Part shown: one piece after another, positions 43,419 through 52,775 of the stretch | How the letters are laid out: each line of letters begins with the position of its first letter | Numbering within the stretch: the first letter of the stretch is position 1 | Assembly: GCA_944320745.1 (NCBI GenBank) | Contig: CALUIN010000037.1 | Span: 1 to 60,028 of the forward strand | DNA: 60,028 bases | Origin: an uncultured Alloprevotella sp. | GTDB taxonomy: Bacteria > Bacteroidota > Bacteroidia > Bacteroidales > Bacteroidaceae | Direction of reading: 5' to 3' | The notes under the pieces: model-generated | What the model saw: only the letters and a program-made list of their open reading frames with translations | Told to the model about the DNA's origin: nothing | Database searches by the model: none | Position numbers and translations under genes: made by a program

Positions 43419-44543
43419 TTATTCGTTGAGGACCATCGGCATGAGGAGCATCTGTACCGTTTCGCCCTCCGGCTGGACAGCGGGAACGATGACGCCCGCG
43501 CGGCTGGCGTCGGCCAGTTTGATGACGACTTCTTCGCCTTCCAGGTTGTTGAGCAGCTCCATGAGGTATGTGCCCTTGAAACCGATGCTCATGGGGACGC
43601 CCGAGTAGTCGCACAGCAGCGATTCCTCGGCCGACATGGAGAAGTCTATATCCTGGCTCGAGATGACCATGCGGCTGGCTTCCAGGCGGAGTTTCACCAG
43701 TGCGCTGTAAGCGTTCGAGAAAATCAGCACGCGGCGCAGCGTGCCCAGCAGGGCCGTGCGGTTAATTGTGACGCAGTTCGGATTGTCCGACGGTATGACG
43801 CTGTTGTAGTTCGGGTAATGTCCCTCTATCAGGCGGCAGTTGAGCACGTAGGTTCCCGTGGAAATCACTGCGTTGCGCTGTCCGAACTCTATGCTGGCTT
43901 CACCGCTTTCTTTGACCAAGACGTTTTTCAGGAGCTGGGCCGGCTTTTTGGGCAGGATGAAGTTTCCGGGCCGCGTTGTCTTGGTGTTCATGAGGCGGCT
44001 GCAGGCCAGCTTGTGGCCGTCGCTGGCCACGATGGCCAGGCTGTCTTCCGCTACATCGAAGAACACGCCGGTCATCACCGGGCGGAGCGTGTCGTCGGCC
44101 GTGGCGAAGAGGGCACGTCCCAGTCCGTTTAGCAGTATCGTGTCGTCCAGATTCAGCGTGACCGTGTCTTCTTCCATCCGGGGCGGGACGGGATATTCGT
44201 CGGCTGGCTGCCCCATGAAGTTGTACTTTCCGTTCTGATACTCAATGGTGATTTCCAGCGAAGGGACACTAACGTAAAATTCCAGGGGCTGGTCCGGTAT
44301 TTCCTTCATGGCGTCCTGTATGGTCTTGGCGTTGACGGCAAAACGGATGTCCGCGTCGCTTTCCACCAAGTCTACCCACGTGGTCAGTGTCGTTTCGTTG
44401 TCGGAAGCCGTAAGGGTAAGGCGGTTTCCTTGGATGTCGAAGAGAAAGCAGTCCAGTATGGGAAGGTTGTTTTTTGAGGCAATGACGCGTCCCGCGGCCT
44501 GCAGGCGCGCGGAAAGCACGGAACTTGAAATAGTGAACTTCAT
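43419..44543 (-). CDS. dnaN: DNA polymerase III sliding clamp (beta subunit)
   Basis: The 374-residue protein has the three repeated clamp domains. The N-terminal MKFTISSSVLSARLQAAGRV, the central PRMEEDTVTLNLDDTILLNGLGRALFATADD and the C-terminal ending MLLMPMV are typical. It encircles DNA and tethers polymerases; HolA, encoded near 2 kb, helps load it. It is the first gene of an eight-gene minus-strand unit, with CAAAAGTA (minus TACTTTTG) at 44601-44594 as the probable -7 element. dnaA is not adjacent. The ATG at 44543 is chosen over an upstream in-frame start that lies before that element. Confidence 0.93.
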   Translation of the reverse strand: MKFTISSSVLSARLQAAGRVIASKNNLPILDCFLFDIQGNRLTLTASDNETTLTTWVDLVESDADIRFAVNAKTIQDAMKEIPDQPLEFYVSVPSLEITIEYQNGKYNFMGQPADEYPVPPRMEEDTVTLNLDDTILLNGLGRALFATADDTLRPVMTGVFFDVAEDSLAIVASDGHKLACSRLMNTKTTRPGNFILPKKPAQLLKNVLVKESGEASIEFGQRNAVISTGTYVLNCRLIEGHYPNYNSVIPSDNPNCVTINRTALLGTLRRVLIFSNAYSALVKLRLEASRMVISSQDIDFSMSAEESLLCDYSGVPMSIGFKGTYLMELLNNLEGEEVVIKLADASRAGVIVPAVQPEGETVQMLLMPMVLNE

Positions 44544-44785
44544 ATTTTTATCTTGTTTTTTGTTTGTCGGTTTTGGATAGCCGTAGGGCAGGACAAAAGT
44601 ACGGAAAAAATACGGATTGGCCACGGCATTTACGTAAAATCGAACGTGTGCCGTGCGCCGTCTCGCGTGCGCGGGCCGCGCGCTCGTGTCCGCTTGGGCT
44701 GCCGTCAGTTTTTTTCGGGGGAAAAGTGCGGCGGATGAAAATAAAGTCGTAATTTCGCCCAGAAATTATCAAAACTGAAAACGAT

Positions 44786-45205
44786 ATGGATATTACAGGG
44801 AAAATCATCGCAGCGCTTCAGCCGCGCTCCGGCACCTCCGCCCGCACGGGCAATACGTGGAAATCGCAGGATTTCGTTATTGAGACGCACGACCAGTATC
44901 CGCGCAAATGCGTGTTCACGGTGTTCGGCGAGGACCGTCTGAACGAGATGAATCTTCAGGTTGGCGCCGAGGTGACGGTGTCTTTCGACATCGATGCGCA
45001 CGAGTATAACGGCCGGTGGTACAACGACATCCGTGCCTGGCGCGCCGTTCCGGCGCAGACAGCTCCGGCTGCTCCCGCAGCAGCTGCGTCCGCCGCTCCG
45101 GCAGCCCCGGCTGCTGCGCCGGGCTATGCGGCCCCTGCAGCTCCCGCGGCGGGCGAGGCTCCTGCCGACGACCCCTTCTCTGCGGCCGACGACCTGCCCT
45201 TCTAA
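44786..45205 (+). CDS. DUF3127 OB-fold-like protein with SSB-type acidic tip
   Basis: The 139-residue protein has an N-terminal DUF3127 domain (about 1-90, MDITGKIIAALQPRSGTS and CVFTVFGEDRLNEM), a small beta-barrel related in layout to OB folds. An Ala/Pro-rich linker (about 92-125) and the C-terminal end ADDLPF follow. That architecture, fold, low-complexity linker and acidic D-D-x-P-F tip, is the one used by bacterial SSB proteins to recruit repair enzymes. The domain is common in Bacteroidota and its function is not established; a single-stranded DNA-related role is inferred from the tip. It is a single-gene unit ending at a strong terminator. Confidence 0.85.
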   Translation: MDITGKIIAALQPRSGTSARTGNTWKSQDFVIETHDQYPRKCVFTVFGEDRLNEMNLQVGAEVTVSFDIDAHEYNGRWYNDIRAWRAVPAQTAPAAPAAAASAAPAAPAAAPGYAAPAAPAAGEAPADDPFSAADDLPF

Positions 45206-45284
45206 ACCGCAACGCCTCGTCGCGGAAACCTTTGTTCCCGTGAACGCGCCCGGCCTTTGCTTGCCGGGGAGCGCACGTCATAGG

Positions 45285-45336
45285 ACTGACAGAACACGCT
45301 GCGACGACTCGCGGAGTGTGTTCTGTCAGTTTTCTT
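45285..45336 (+). terminator. Intrinsic terminator after the DUF3127 gene
   Basis: A perfect 13-base stem (45285-45297 with 45318-45330) is followed by TTTCTT. It lies before mtgA and includes a GTG that would otherwise look like an upstream start. Confidence 0.8.
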
Positions 45337-45363
45337 AGTACCGACTTAATTTCCAAATCAACT

Positions 45364-46083
45364 GTGTTCCGCATTGTTCGCTTTGCCCTGAAAATACTGA
45401 TCGGGCTGCTGGCTTTCTTCCTTGTTTCCTCCGTCCTTGCCGTTGTGGCTTACCGGTGGCTGCCTGTCCGGGTCACGCCGCTGATGTACATCCGCAGCTG
45501 GCAGCATCGGGGCGACAGTGTCTACACCTCGTGGCAGCATGAGTGGGTGCCGCTCGACAGCATCTCGCCCTACCTTCCCGTGGCGGTTATGGCTTCTGAG
45601 GACCAGAACTTTCCGCGTCATAACGGCTTCGACTTCAAGGCCATACTCGAGGCCCAGGTGGAGTATGAGCGCGGCGGCCGCCGGCGGGGTGCCAGTACTA
45701 TCAGCCAGCAGACGGCGAAGAACGTCTTTCTCTGGCCCCGCTCTTCGTGGTTCCGTAAGGGGCTGGAGGCCTATTTCACTATATTGATAGAAGCTATATG
45801 GCCGAAGACGCGCATCATGGAGGTCTATTTGAACAGTATCGAGATGGGGCCGGGCATTTATGGCGCGGAGGCTGTCGCGCGGGCCAACTTCGGCTGTTCG
45901 GCCGCCGAACTGTCGCGTGCAGACTGTGCGCTCATTGCCGCCACTTTACCCAATCCGCTGCGCTACAGCTCCCGCGAACCGAGTCGCTACATGCGGCAAC
46001 GTCAGCGCCAGATCCAGCGCCAGATGAAGCCTATAGACTTTTTGCCCGTAGAGCTTGAGAAGGTTAAGGCCGGCCAGCGCTGA
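45364..46083 (+). CDS. mtgA: Monofunctional peptidoglycan glycosyltransferase MtgA
   Basis: The 239-residue inner-membrane enzyme polymerises glycan strands from lipid II. One membrane helix (about 6-29) is followed by a GT51 domain. The catalytic region ASEDQNFPRHNGFDFKAI (about 75-92), GASTISQQTAKNVFLW (about 108-123) and EVYLNSIEMGPGIYGAEAVA (about 153-172) match the family motifs. There is no transpeptidase domain. GTG 45364 is preferred; the frame extends upstream to a GTG at 45316, but this lies in the terminator hairpin of the previous gene. No ATG is available near the N terminus. Confidence 0.9.
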   Translation: MFRIVRFALKILIGLLAFFLVSSVLAVVAYRWLPVRVTPLMYIRSWQHRGDSVYTSWQHEWVPLDSISPYLPVAVMASEDQNFPRHNGFDFKAILEAQVEYERGGRRRGASTISQQTAKNVFLWPRSSWFRKGLEAYFTILIEAIWPKTRIMEVYLNSIEMGPGIYGAEAVARANFGCSAAELSRADCALIAATLPNPLRYSSREPSRYMRQRQRQIQRQMKPIDFLPVELEKVKAGQR

Positions 46084-46098
46084 GAGAGTGGACGAAAT

Positions 46099-46141
46099 GC
46101 GCGAAGCCGCAGATTCCGAAAGGAAATCTGCGGCTTCGCGC
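46099..46141. terminator. Shared hairpin between mtgA and tRNA-Cys
   Basis: A perfect 17-base stem (46099-46115 with 46125-46141) lies two bases from the tRNA-Cys 3' end and 16 bases past the mtgA stop. The U tract is short on either side (ATTTCG on the minus strand), so both transcripts may rely on it. Confidence 0.6.
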
Positions 46142-46142
46142 T

Positions 46143-46216
46143 TGGAGGTACCCAGCAGATTCGAACTGCTGTACGCGGTTTTGCAGACCGCTACCTAGCC
46201 ACTCGGTCAGGGTACC
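46143..46216 (-). tRNA. tRNA-Cys (anticodon GCA)
   Basis: The 74-base gene has acceptor GGTACCC/GGGTACC with discriminator T and encoded CCA, D arm GACC/GGTA with GAGTGGCTA loop, anticodon arm GCGGT-CTGCAAA-ACCGC and T arm CAGCA-GTTCGAATC-TGCTG. The U73 discriminator is a known identity element for cysteine. Confidence 0.92.
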
Positions 46217-46254
46217 GTTTCCGCTCTGCCCGGAGGCTTTCGCGTTAACGGGTG

Positions 46255-46285
46255 CAAAGGTAGGGTTTATTTTGTTTCGTACCAA
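46255..46285 (-). promoter_or_regulatory. Promoter of tRNA-Cys
   Basis: Minus-strand TTG (46285-46283), 20 bases, TACCTTTG (46262-46255), inside a block that closely matches the tRNA-Ser promoter. Confidence 0.75.
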
Positions 46286-46365
46286 ATTATTCGGCCGTTT
46301 TTTTCTGAATAGTCCGTGGCGACACCTGTTTTGGACTGGAAGAAACTCGGATAGGCCTCGCCGGA

Positions 46366-46428
46366 ACGGGGCTTAGCCGAGTTCCGACGGGGCTTAGCCC
46401 GGTTTTTCTCCGGCTAAGCCCCGTGCGG
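46366..46428. repeat. GGGCTTAGCCC-type palindromic repeat, locus 5 (three units)
   Basis: Units at about 46366-46382, 46387-46403 and 46410-46425, with TTTTTCTCC between the second and third. The locus lies between the tRNA-Cys promoter and the 3' end of the walJ-like gene. It could also help end that gene's transcript. Confidence 0.8.
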
Positions 46429-46468
46429 CCGTACAGCGGGCGGGGTGGTGGGGTGCATGTGGCACTGC

Positions 46469-47281
46469 TCAGTCAGCCACCTCCAGCGTGAAGGTGGAGG
46501 AGGGCGTGCGCCGCGGCAGTACATCCACATCCAGCCCGTTGCCCACGGGGAAACCTGCGGCCGTAAGGGCGTTGCAGACGGTCTGCAGGGCCACTTCGGG
46601 CCGGTTGTTGTCCTGGCTCAGGTGGCAGAGCCACACGTGGCGGGCTTCGGGGCTCAGGTGGTCAGCCAGAGCCGTAGCGGCGGCAGCGTTTTCCAGGTGG
46701 CCGGTGGGGCTGGCTATGCGGCGCTGTAGTCGGATGGGGTAGCGTCCGGTGCGGAGCATCTGTGCATCGTGGTTGGCCTCAATGACCAAGTAGCGGGAGC
46801 GGCGGATGTAGTCCGCCATTCGCGGTGTCACGTGGCCGGCATCTGTCATGAGGGTGAAGGTCGTGCCTTCCGCCGTGATGTGGAACCCGCAGCAGGCCCG
46901 GCTGTCGTGCGGCACTTCGAAGGGCGTGACAGTGAACGGGCCTAACGTAAAGGGAGATTCCGGCAGGATGTCGTGGCGCAGGGCAGCGGGAATTTTTGTC
47001 CCCTGTATGTAGTTTTGCAGCAGAGCCTGGTGGACGGCTTCGAGTGCGTAGACCGGCAAGTGGCGGCGAGAGGCGTAGCTGCCGACTGCACGGGTGTGGT
47101 CGGCGTGGTCGTGCGTCAGGAGGATGGCGCGCCCCAGGTGCTGGGGGATGCCGTACGTCTGGCAGAGATGGTTGAAGATGCGCACGCCTACGCCCATGTC
47201 GATGAATATGGCGTAATCGTCGGCGCGGAGAAAATAGCTGTTGCCGCTGCTGCCGCTGCCGATGCTGATGAATTGTAGCAT
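46469..47281 (-). CDS. MBL-fold metallo-hydrolase, WalJ/YycJ-like
   Basis: The 270-residue protein opens with ISIGSGSSGNSYFLRADDYA and has the metal motif LLTHDHADHTRAVGSY (H-x-H-x-D-H near 57-62). Further ligands are in PHDSRACCGF, MTDAGHVTP and CHLSQDNN. This pattern is that of the YycJ/WalJ group of metallo-beta-lactamase-fold enzymes, some of which are nucleases or phosphodiesterases. The target is unknown. It is a single-gene unit, divergent from thrS. The palindromic repeat at 46366-46428 lies past its stop. Confidence 0.82.
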   Translation of the reverse strand: MLQFISIGSGSSGNSYFLRADDYAIFIDMGVGVRIFNHLCQTYGIPQHLGRAILLTHDHADHTRAVGSYASRRHLPVYALEAVHQALLQNYIQGTKIPAALRHDILPESPFTLGPFTVTPFEVPHDSRACCGFHITAEGTTFTLMTDAGHVTPRMADYIRRSRYLVIEANHDAQMLRTGRYPIRLQRRIASPTGHLENAAAATALADHLSPEARHVWLCHLSQDNNRPEVALQTVCNALTAAGFPVGNGLDVDVLPRRTPSSTFTLEVAD

Positions 47282-47514
47282 AGTGTCAGAGTCAATTGCA
47301 CGCGAATTTACGAAATTTTCGGTAAACGCGGACGCTGTGGCTGGGGAAACTCCGCCGCGCCGTAACGTCGAGGGATGCCGGTCGCGGTTGTCGCGGCGGC
47401 GCGCGGGCGGGGGAATGCTTTTAAATTATATACCTATTATTATATATAGATATAGCGCGCCGGCCTTGAGGCAAGAAAAAGCGGGGCAGAAAGTCGTGGC
47501 TGAAAAAATATCAT

Positions 47515-47522
47515 TACCTTTG
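47515..47522 (+). promoter_or_regulatory. -7 element of thrS
   Basis: TACCTTTG lies 29 bases before the thrS ATG. No TTG is at -33. The AT-rich stretch 47420-47455 (TATATATAGATATAG) lies further upstream. Confidence 0.5.
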
Positions 47523-47550
47523 TGGCCAAATATTAAAATAACTCAGCGAT

Positions 47551-49494
47551 ATGATTAAGATAACTTTTCCCGACGGCGCCGTGCGCGAATATGAGAGCGG
47601 CGTGACGGGCTTGCAGATAGCAGAAAGCATCTCCCGCCGGCTGGCACAGGACGTTTTGGCCTGTGGGGTGAACGGAGAGACGGTGGAACTGAACCGCCCG
47701 ATTATGGAAGACGCCGCCGTTCAGTTGTATAAGTGGGAGGACGAAGAAGGCAAGCACGCTTTCTGGCATACGTCGGCCCACCTGATGGCAGAGGCCATGC
47801 AGGAGCTGTGGCCCGGCATCCAGTTCGGCATTGGTCCGGCCATTGAAAACGGCTTCTACTACGACGTGATGCCGCCCGAGGGTGTGACCATTACGGAGGG
47901 CGATTTTCCCCGCATCGAGCAGAAAATGCAGGAGCTCGTGCAGCGTAAGGAGGCCCTCGTCCGGAAAAGCATTTCAAAGGAAGACGCCCTGAAATTCTTC
48001 GGCGACCGGGGACAGACCTATAAGAACGAGCTGATCGCTGAACTGGAGGACGGACATATCACGACCTATACGCAAGGTAACTATACGGACCTGTGCCGCG
48101 GTCCGCACTTGATGACTACGGAACCGATCAAGGCAGTGAAAGTGATGTCCGTGTCGTCCGCTTACTGGCGCGGCGACGAGAAACGCCCCCAGCTGACGCG
48201 CGTATATGGCATCTCCTTCCCCAAAAAGAAGATGCTGGACGAGTATCTGCAGATGCTCGAGGAAGCAAAACGCCGCGACCACCGGAAGATCGGTAAGGAA
48301 ATGGAACTCTTCATGTTCTCGGATTTGGTGGGCAAGGGCCTCCCGATGTGGCTGCCGAAGGGAACGGCGCTGCGCCTTCAGCTGGAAGATTTCCTGAAAA
48401 GAATACAGAAACGCTTCGGCTACCAGCAGGTGATGACGCCTCACATCGGGTCGAAGAACCTGTATGTCACGTCCGGCCACTATGCCAAGTATGGCAAGGA
48501 CTCCTTCCAGCCGATTCATACCCCCGAGGATGGAGAGGAGTACATGCTCAAGCCGATGAACTGCCCTCATCATTGTGCCATCTATGCCTGGAAGCCGCGT
48601 TCGTACAAGGACCTGCCCTTGCGTCTGGCCGAGTTCGGGACCGTTTACCGCTATGAGCAGAGCGGCGAGCTCCACGGACTGACGCGCGTGCGCGGATTCA
48701 CGCAGGACGATGCACACATCTTCTGCCGCCCGGATCAAGTGAAGGATGAGTTCCTCCGAGTGATGGACATCATTATGATTATCTTCAAAGCCTTGAAGTT
48801 CGACAAGTTCGAGGCTCAGATTTCCCTGCGCGACAAGGTGAACCGCGACAAATACATAGGCAGTGAAGAAAACTGGGAAAAGGCGGAACAGGCCATCATT
48901 GAAGCCTGCGAAGAAAAAGGGCTCCCGGCCAAGATTGAATACGGAGAAGCCGCATTCTACGGGCCGAAACTGGACTTCATGGTGAAGGACGCGCTGGGCC
49001 GGCGCTGGCAGCTCGGTACGATACAGGTGGATTACAATCTGCCGGAACGCTTCCAGTTGGAATACACCGGAGCGGACAACCAGAAGCACCGGCCGGTAAT
49101 GATCCACCGCGCCCCCTTTGGGTCGATGGAACGCTTCGTTGCCGTGCTGATAGAGCATACGGCCGGACACTTCCCTTTATGGCTGGCGCCGGATCAGGTG
49201 GCCGTATTGCCTATCTCGGACAAGTTCAACGACTACGCCCAAAGCGTCGTGGCCCAGTTGGAGCAGAATGATGTGCGCGCCTTCGTGGACAGCCGCTCAG
49301 AGAAAATAGGCCGCAAGATCCGTGACAACGAGATGAAGCATATTCCTTACCTGCTCGTTGTAGGCGAGAAAGAGGCCGAAACCGGCCGCGTATCCGTCCG
49401 GAAACAGGGCGAAGGCGACCAGGGAGATATGGAAATCGCTGACTTTGTGAAGAAAGTCAGGGACGAAGTGAGTGAAATGACGGAAAAGTATTAA
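47551..49494 (+). CDS. thrS: Threonine-tRNA ligase
   Basis: The 647-residue class II synthetase has an N-terminal TGS domain (1-62), the editing domain with [14 protein letters not shown] (about 73-86) and the aminoacylation core. In the core, [14 protein letters not shown] near 332-345 supplies the zinc Cys and [12 protein letters not shown] forms part of motif 2. [22 protein letters not shown] near 510-531 is motif 3 with a zinc His region. The C-terminal anticodon-binding domain starts near 545 ([14 protein letters not shown]). Length is normal. It is followed by infC, rpmI and rplT, the common bacterial order. Its stop codon is part of a possible promoter TAACTTTG (49492-49499). Confidence 0.95.
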   Translation: MIKITFPDGAVREYESGVTGLQIAESISRRLAQDVLACGVNGETVELNRPIMEDAAVQLYKWEDEEGKHAFWHTSAHLMAEAMQELWPGIQFGIGPAIENGFYYDVMPPEGVTITEGDFPRIEQKMQELVQRKEALVRKSISKEDALKFFGDRGQTYKNELIAELEDGHITTYTQGNYTDLCRGPHLMTTEPIKAVKVMSVSSAYWRGDEKRPQLTRVYGISFPKKKMLDEYLQMLEEAKRRDHRKIGKEMELFMFSDLVGKGLPMWLPKGTALRLQLEDFLKRIQKRFGYQQVMTPHIGSKNLYVTSGHYAKYGKDSFQPIHTPEDGEEYMLKPMNCPHHCAIYAWKPRSYKDLPLRLAEFGTVYRYEQSGELHGLTRVRGFTQDDAHIFCRPDQVKDEFLRVMDIIMIIFKALKFDKFEAQISLRDKVNRDKYIGSEENWEKAEQAIIEACEEKGLPAKIEYGEAAFYGPKLDFMVKDALGRRWQLGTIQVDYNLPERFQLEYTGADNQKHRPVMIHRAPFGSMERFVAVLIEHTAGHFPLWLAPDQVAVLPISDKFNDYAQSVVAQLEQNDVRAFVDSRSEKIGRKIRDNEMKHIPYLLVVGEKEAETGRVSVRKQGEGDQGDMEIADFVKKVRDEVSEMTEKY

Positions 49495-49499
49495 CTTTG
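49492..49499 (+). promoter_or_regulatory. Possible internal -7 element before infC
   Basis: TAACTTTG overlaps the thrS stop codon and lies 62 bases before infC. It may allow separate transcription of infC-rpmI-rplT; no matching -33 TTG is clear. Confidence 0.35.
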
Positions 49500-49560
49500 C
49501 ACCCACGAATAAAAAATCAAGCGGTCTATACGAAAACATATAGCATCGAACGTAGATTGA

Positions 49561-50223
49561 ATGAAGAACGATAAGACAAAGCTGTACTATCGCGTCAACG
49601 AGCAAATCCGCTCCCGCGAGGTGCGTATCGTGGGGGACGATATAGAGTCCTCTGTCATGCCGGTCCACAAGGCCTTGCAGATGGCCGAACAGCGCGGCGT
49701 GGATTTGGTGGAGATTTCTCCTAATGCCGTACCTCCGGTGTGCAGGCTTATTGACTATTCTAAATTCTTGTACCAGCAGAAGAAAAAACAGAAGGAGCTC
49801 AAGGCCAAGCAGGTGAAGATTGAGGTCAAGGAGATTCGCTTCGGTCCGCAGACCGATGACCACGACTACAACTTCAAGCTGAAGCACGCGAAAGAGTTTC
49901 TTTCTGAGGGCGATAAGGTGAAGGCTTACGTCTTTTTCCGTGGACGCAGTATTCTTTTCAAGGAGCAGGGCGAGGTGCTGTTGCTGCGTTTCGCCAACGA
50001 CTTGGAGGAATACGGTAAGGTGGAGCAAATGCCTGTGCTCGAAGGCAAGCGCATGATTATATTCATCGCCCCGAAGAAGGCCGCGGCGGGAAAGCCCAAA
50101 GACAATTCGGGCGAAGAGGCAAAGCCGGCTTCGGAAGCTACAAAAGCCCGCCCCAAGACGGCTCCCAAGGTGAAAGAACAGAAGGAGTACACCGGCCCCA
50201 AGGTGGAAGGAGAGGATTTCTGA
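49561..50223 (+). CDS. infC: Translation initiation factor IF-3
   Basis: The 220-residue protein keeps the fMet-tRNA at the start codon and prevents subunit joining. The N-terminal domain has [18 protein letters not shown] (about 10-27) and [20 protein letters not shown] (about 51-70). A basic linker ([19 protein letters not shown]) leads to the C-terminal domain ([13 protein letters not shown]). About 40 extra residues at the end (from about 180) are rich in Lys, Ala, Pro and Glu and not part of the usual 170-180-residue factor. The start is ATG, not the rare AUU of enterobacteria. rpmI follows after 72 bases. Confidence 0.95.
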   Translation: MKNDKTKLYYRVNEQIRSREVRIVGDDIESSVMPVHKALQMAEQRGVDLVEISPNAVPPVCRLIDYSKFLYQQKKKQKELKAKQVKIEVKEIRFGPQTDDHDYNFKLKHAKEFLSEGDKVKAYVFFRGRSILFKEQGEVLLLRFANDLEEYGKVEQMPVLEGKRMIIFIAPKKAAAGKPKDNSGEEAKPASEATKARPKTAPKVKEQKEYTGPKVEGEDF

Positions 50224-50295
50224 ATGGAAAAGTAGCGCCCGCGTTCGGTATATACGTGTGCGCAATACATAATCACAACTATAAAATAAACAACA

Positions 50296-50493
50296 ATGCC
50301 AAAAGTAAAGACTAATTCCGGTGCCAAAAAGAGGTTCGCCCTTACCGGAACGGGTAAAATCAAGCGGCGTCATGCCTTTCACAGCCACATCTTGACGAAG
50401 AAAACGAAGAAGCAGAAGCGTAATCTGGATCACGTGACTCTTCTTGACTCTGCGAACAAGCGTCAAGTGAGAGAGTTGCTTCGCCTGCGTTGA
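50296..50493 (+). CDS. rpmI: Large-subunit ribosomal protein bL35
   Basis: The 65-residue basic protein begins [22 protein letters not shown] and ends [11 protein letters not shown], the bL35 pattern. It lies between infC and rplT, as in most bacteria, and is probably on the same transcript. Confidence 0.95.
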   Translation: MPKVKTNSGAKKRFALTGTGKIKRRHAFHSHILTKKTKKQKRNLDHVTLLDSANKRQVRELLRLR

Positions 50494-50594
50494 TGTGAAT
50501 TAAGAGTGAGCAGTAGAAAGAGAAAGTAAAACGAATGTTCAGCCTGCAAGTCCGCTTTCGACAGCGGCGCTGACAATCAAAACAAAAAGAAATT

Positions 50595-50939
50595 ATGCCA
50601 AGATCAGTAAATCACGTAGCTTCAAGAGCTAAAAGAAAAAGAATTCTGAAATTAACCCGCGGCTATTATGGTGCGCGCAAGAACGTGTGGACCGTAGCCA
50701 AGAACACGTGGGAAAAGGGTCTGACCTATGCCTACCGCGACCGCCGCAACAAAAAGCGCAACTTCCGCGCGCTTTGGATTCAGCGTATCAATGCGGCCGC
50801 ACGTTTGGAAGGCTTTTCCTATTCCCAGCTGATGGGCAAACTTCATAAGGCCGGCATTGAAATCAACCGCAAGGTTTTGGCCGACCTGGCAGTGAACAAT
50901 CCCGAAGCATTTAAGGCTATCGTAGCACGCGTAAAATAA
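50595..50939 (+). CDS. rplT: Large-subunit ribosomal protein bL20
   Basis: The 114-residue protein binds 23S rRNA early in assembly. [35 protein letters not shown] and [24 protein letters not shown] are diagnostic, and length fits the family. It is the last gene of thrS-infC-rpmI-rplT, ending at a strong terminator. In other bacteria bL20 controls this operon; I do not see a clear rRNA-like binding site in the leader. Confidence 0.95.
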   Translation: MPRSVNHVASRAKRKRILKLTRGYYGARKNVWTVAKNTWEKGLTYAYRDRRNKKRNFRALWIQRINAAARLEGFSYSQLMGKLHKAGIEINRKVLADLAVNNPEAFKAIVARVK

Positions 50940-50953
50940 GACCTGATGAAACA

Positions 50954-51000
50954 ATAGTGGGGGACGCATAATGGATTATGTGTCCCCCACTATGTTTTAT
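50954..51000 (+). terminator. Intrinsic terminator of the thrS-rplT operon
   Basis: An 18-base stem (50954-50971 with 50976-50993, one G-U) with loop TGGA is followed by GTTTTAT. Confidence 0.88.
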
Positions 51001-51020
51001 ACAGGATAAATCTCCCAATC

Positions 51021-52759
<1,739 letters not shown>

Positions 52760-52775
52760 TCTGAAGTGCGCAAGC

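Noticed and set aside
45316-45363. GTG start for mtgA at 45316
   Set aside because: It lies in the arm of the terminator hairpin of the previous gene; GTG 45364 gives a normal short cytoplasmic segment before the membrane helix.
47974-49170. 398-residue minus-strand frame opposite thrS
   Set aside because: Same reason: thrS motifs are complete on the plus strand, and long antisense frames arise from biased codon use in GC-rich genes.
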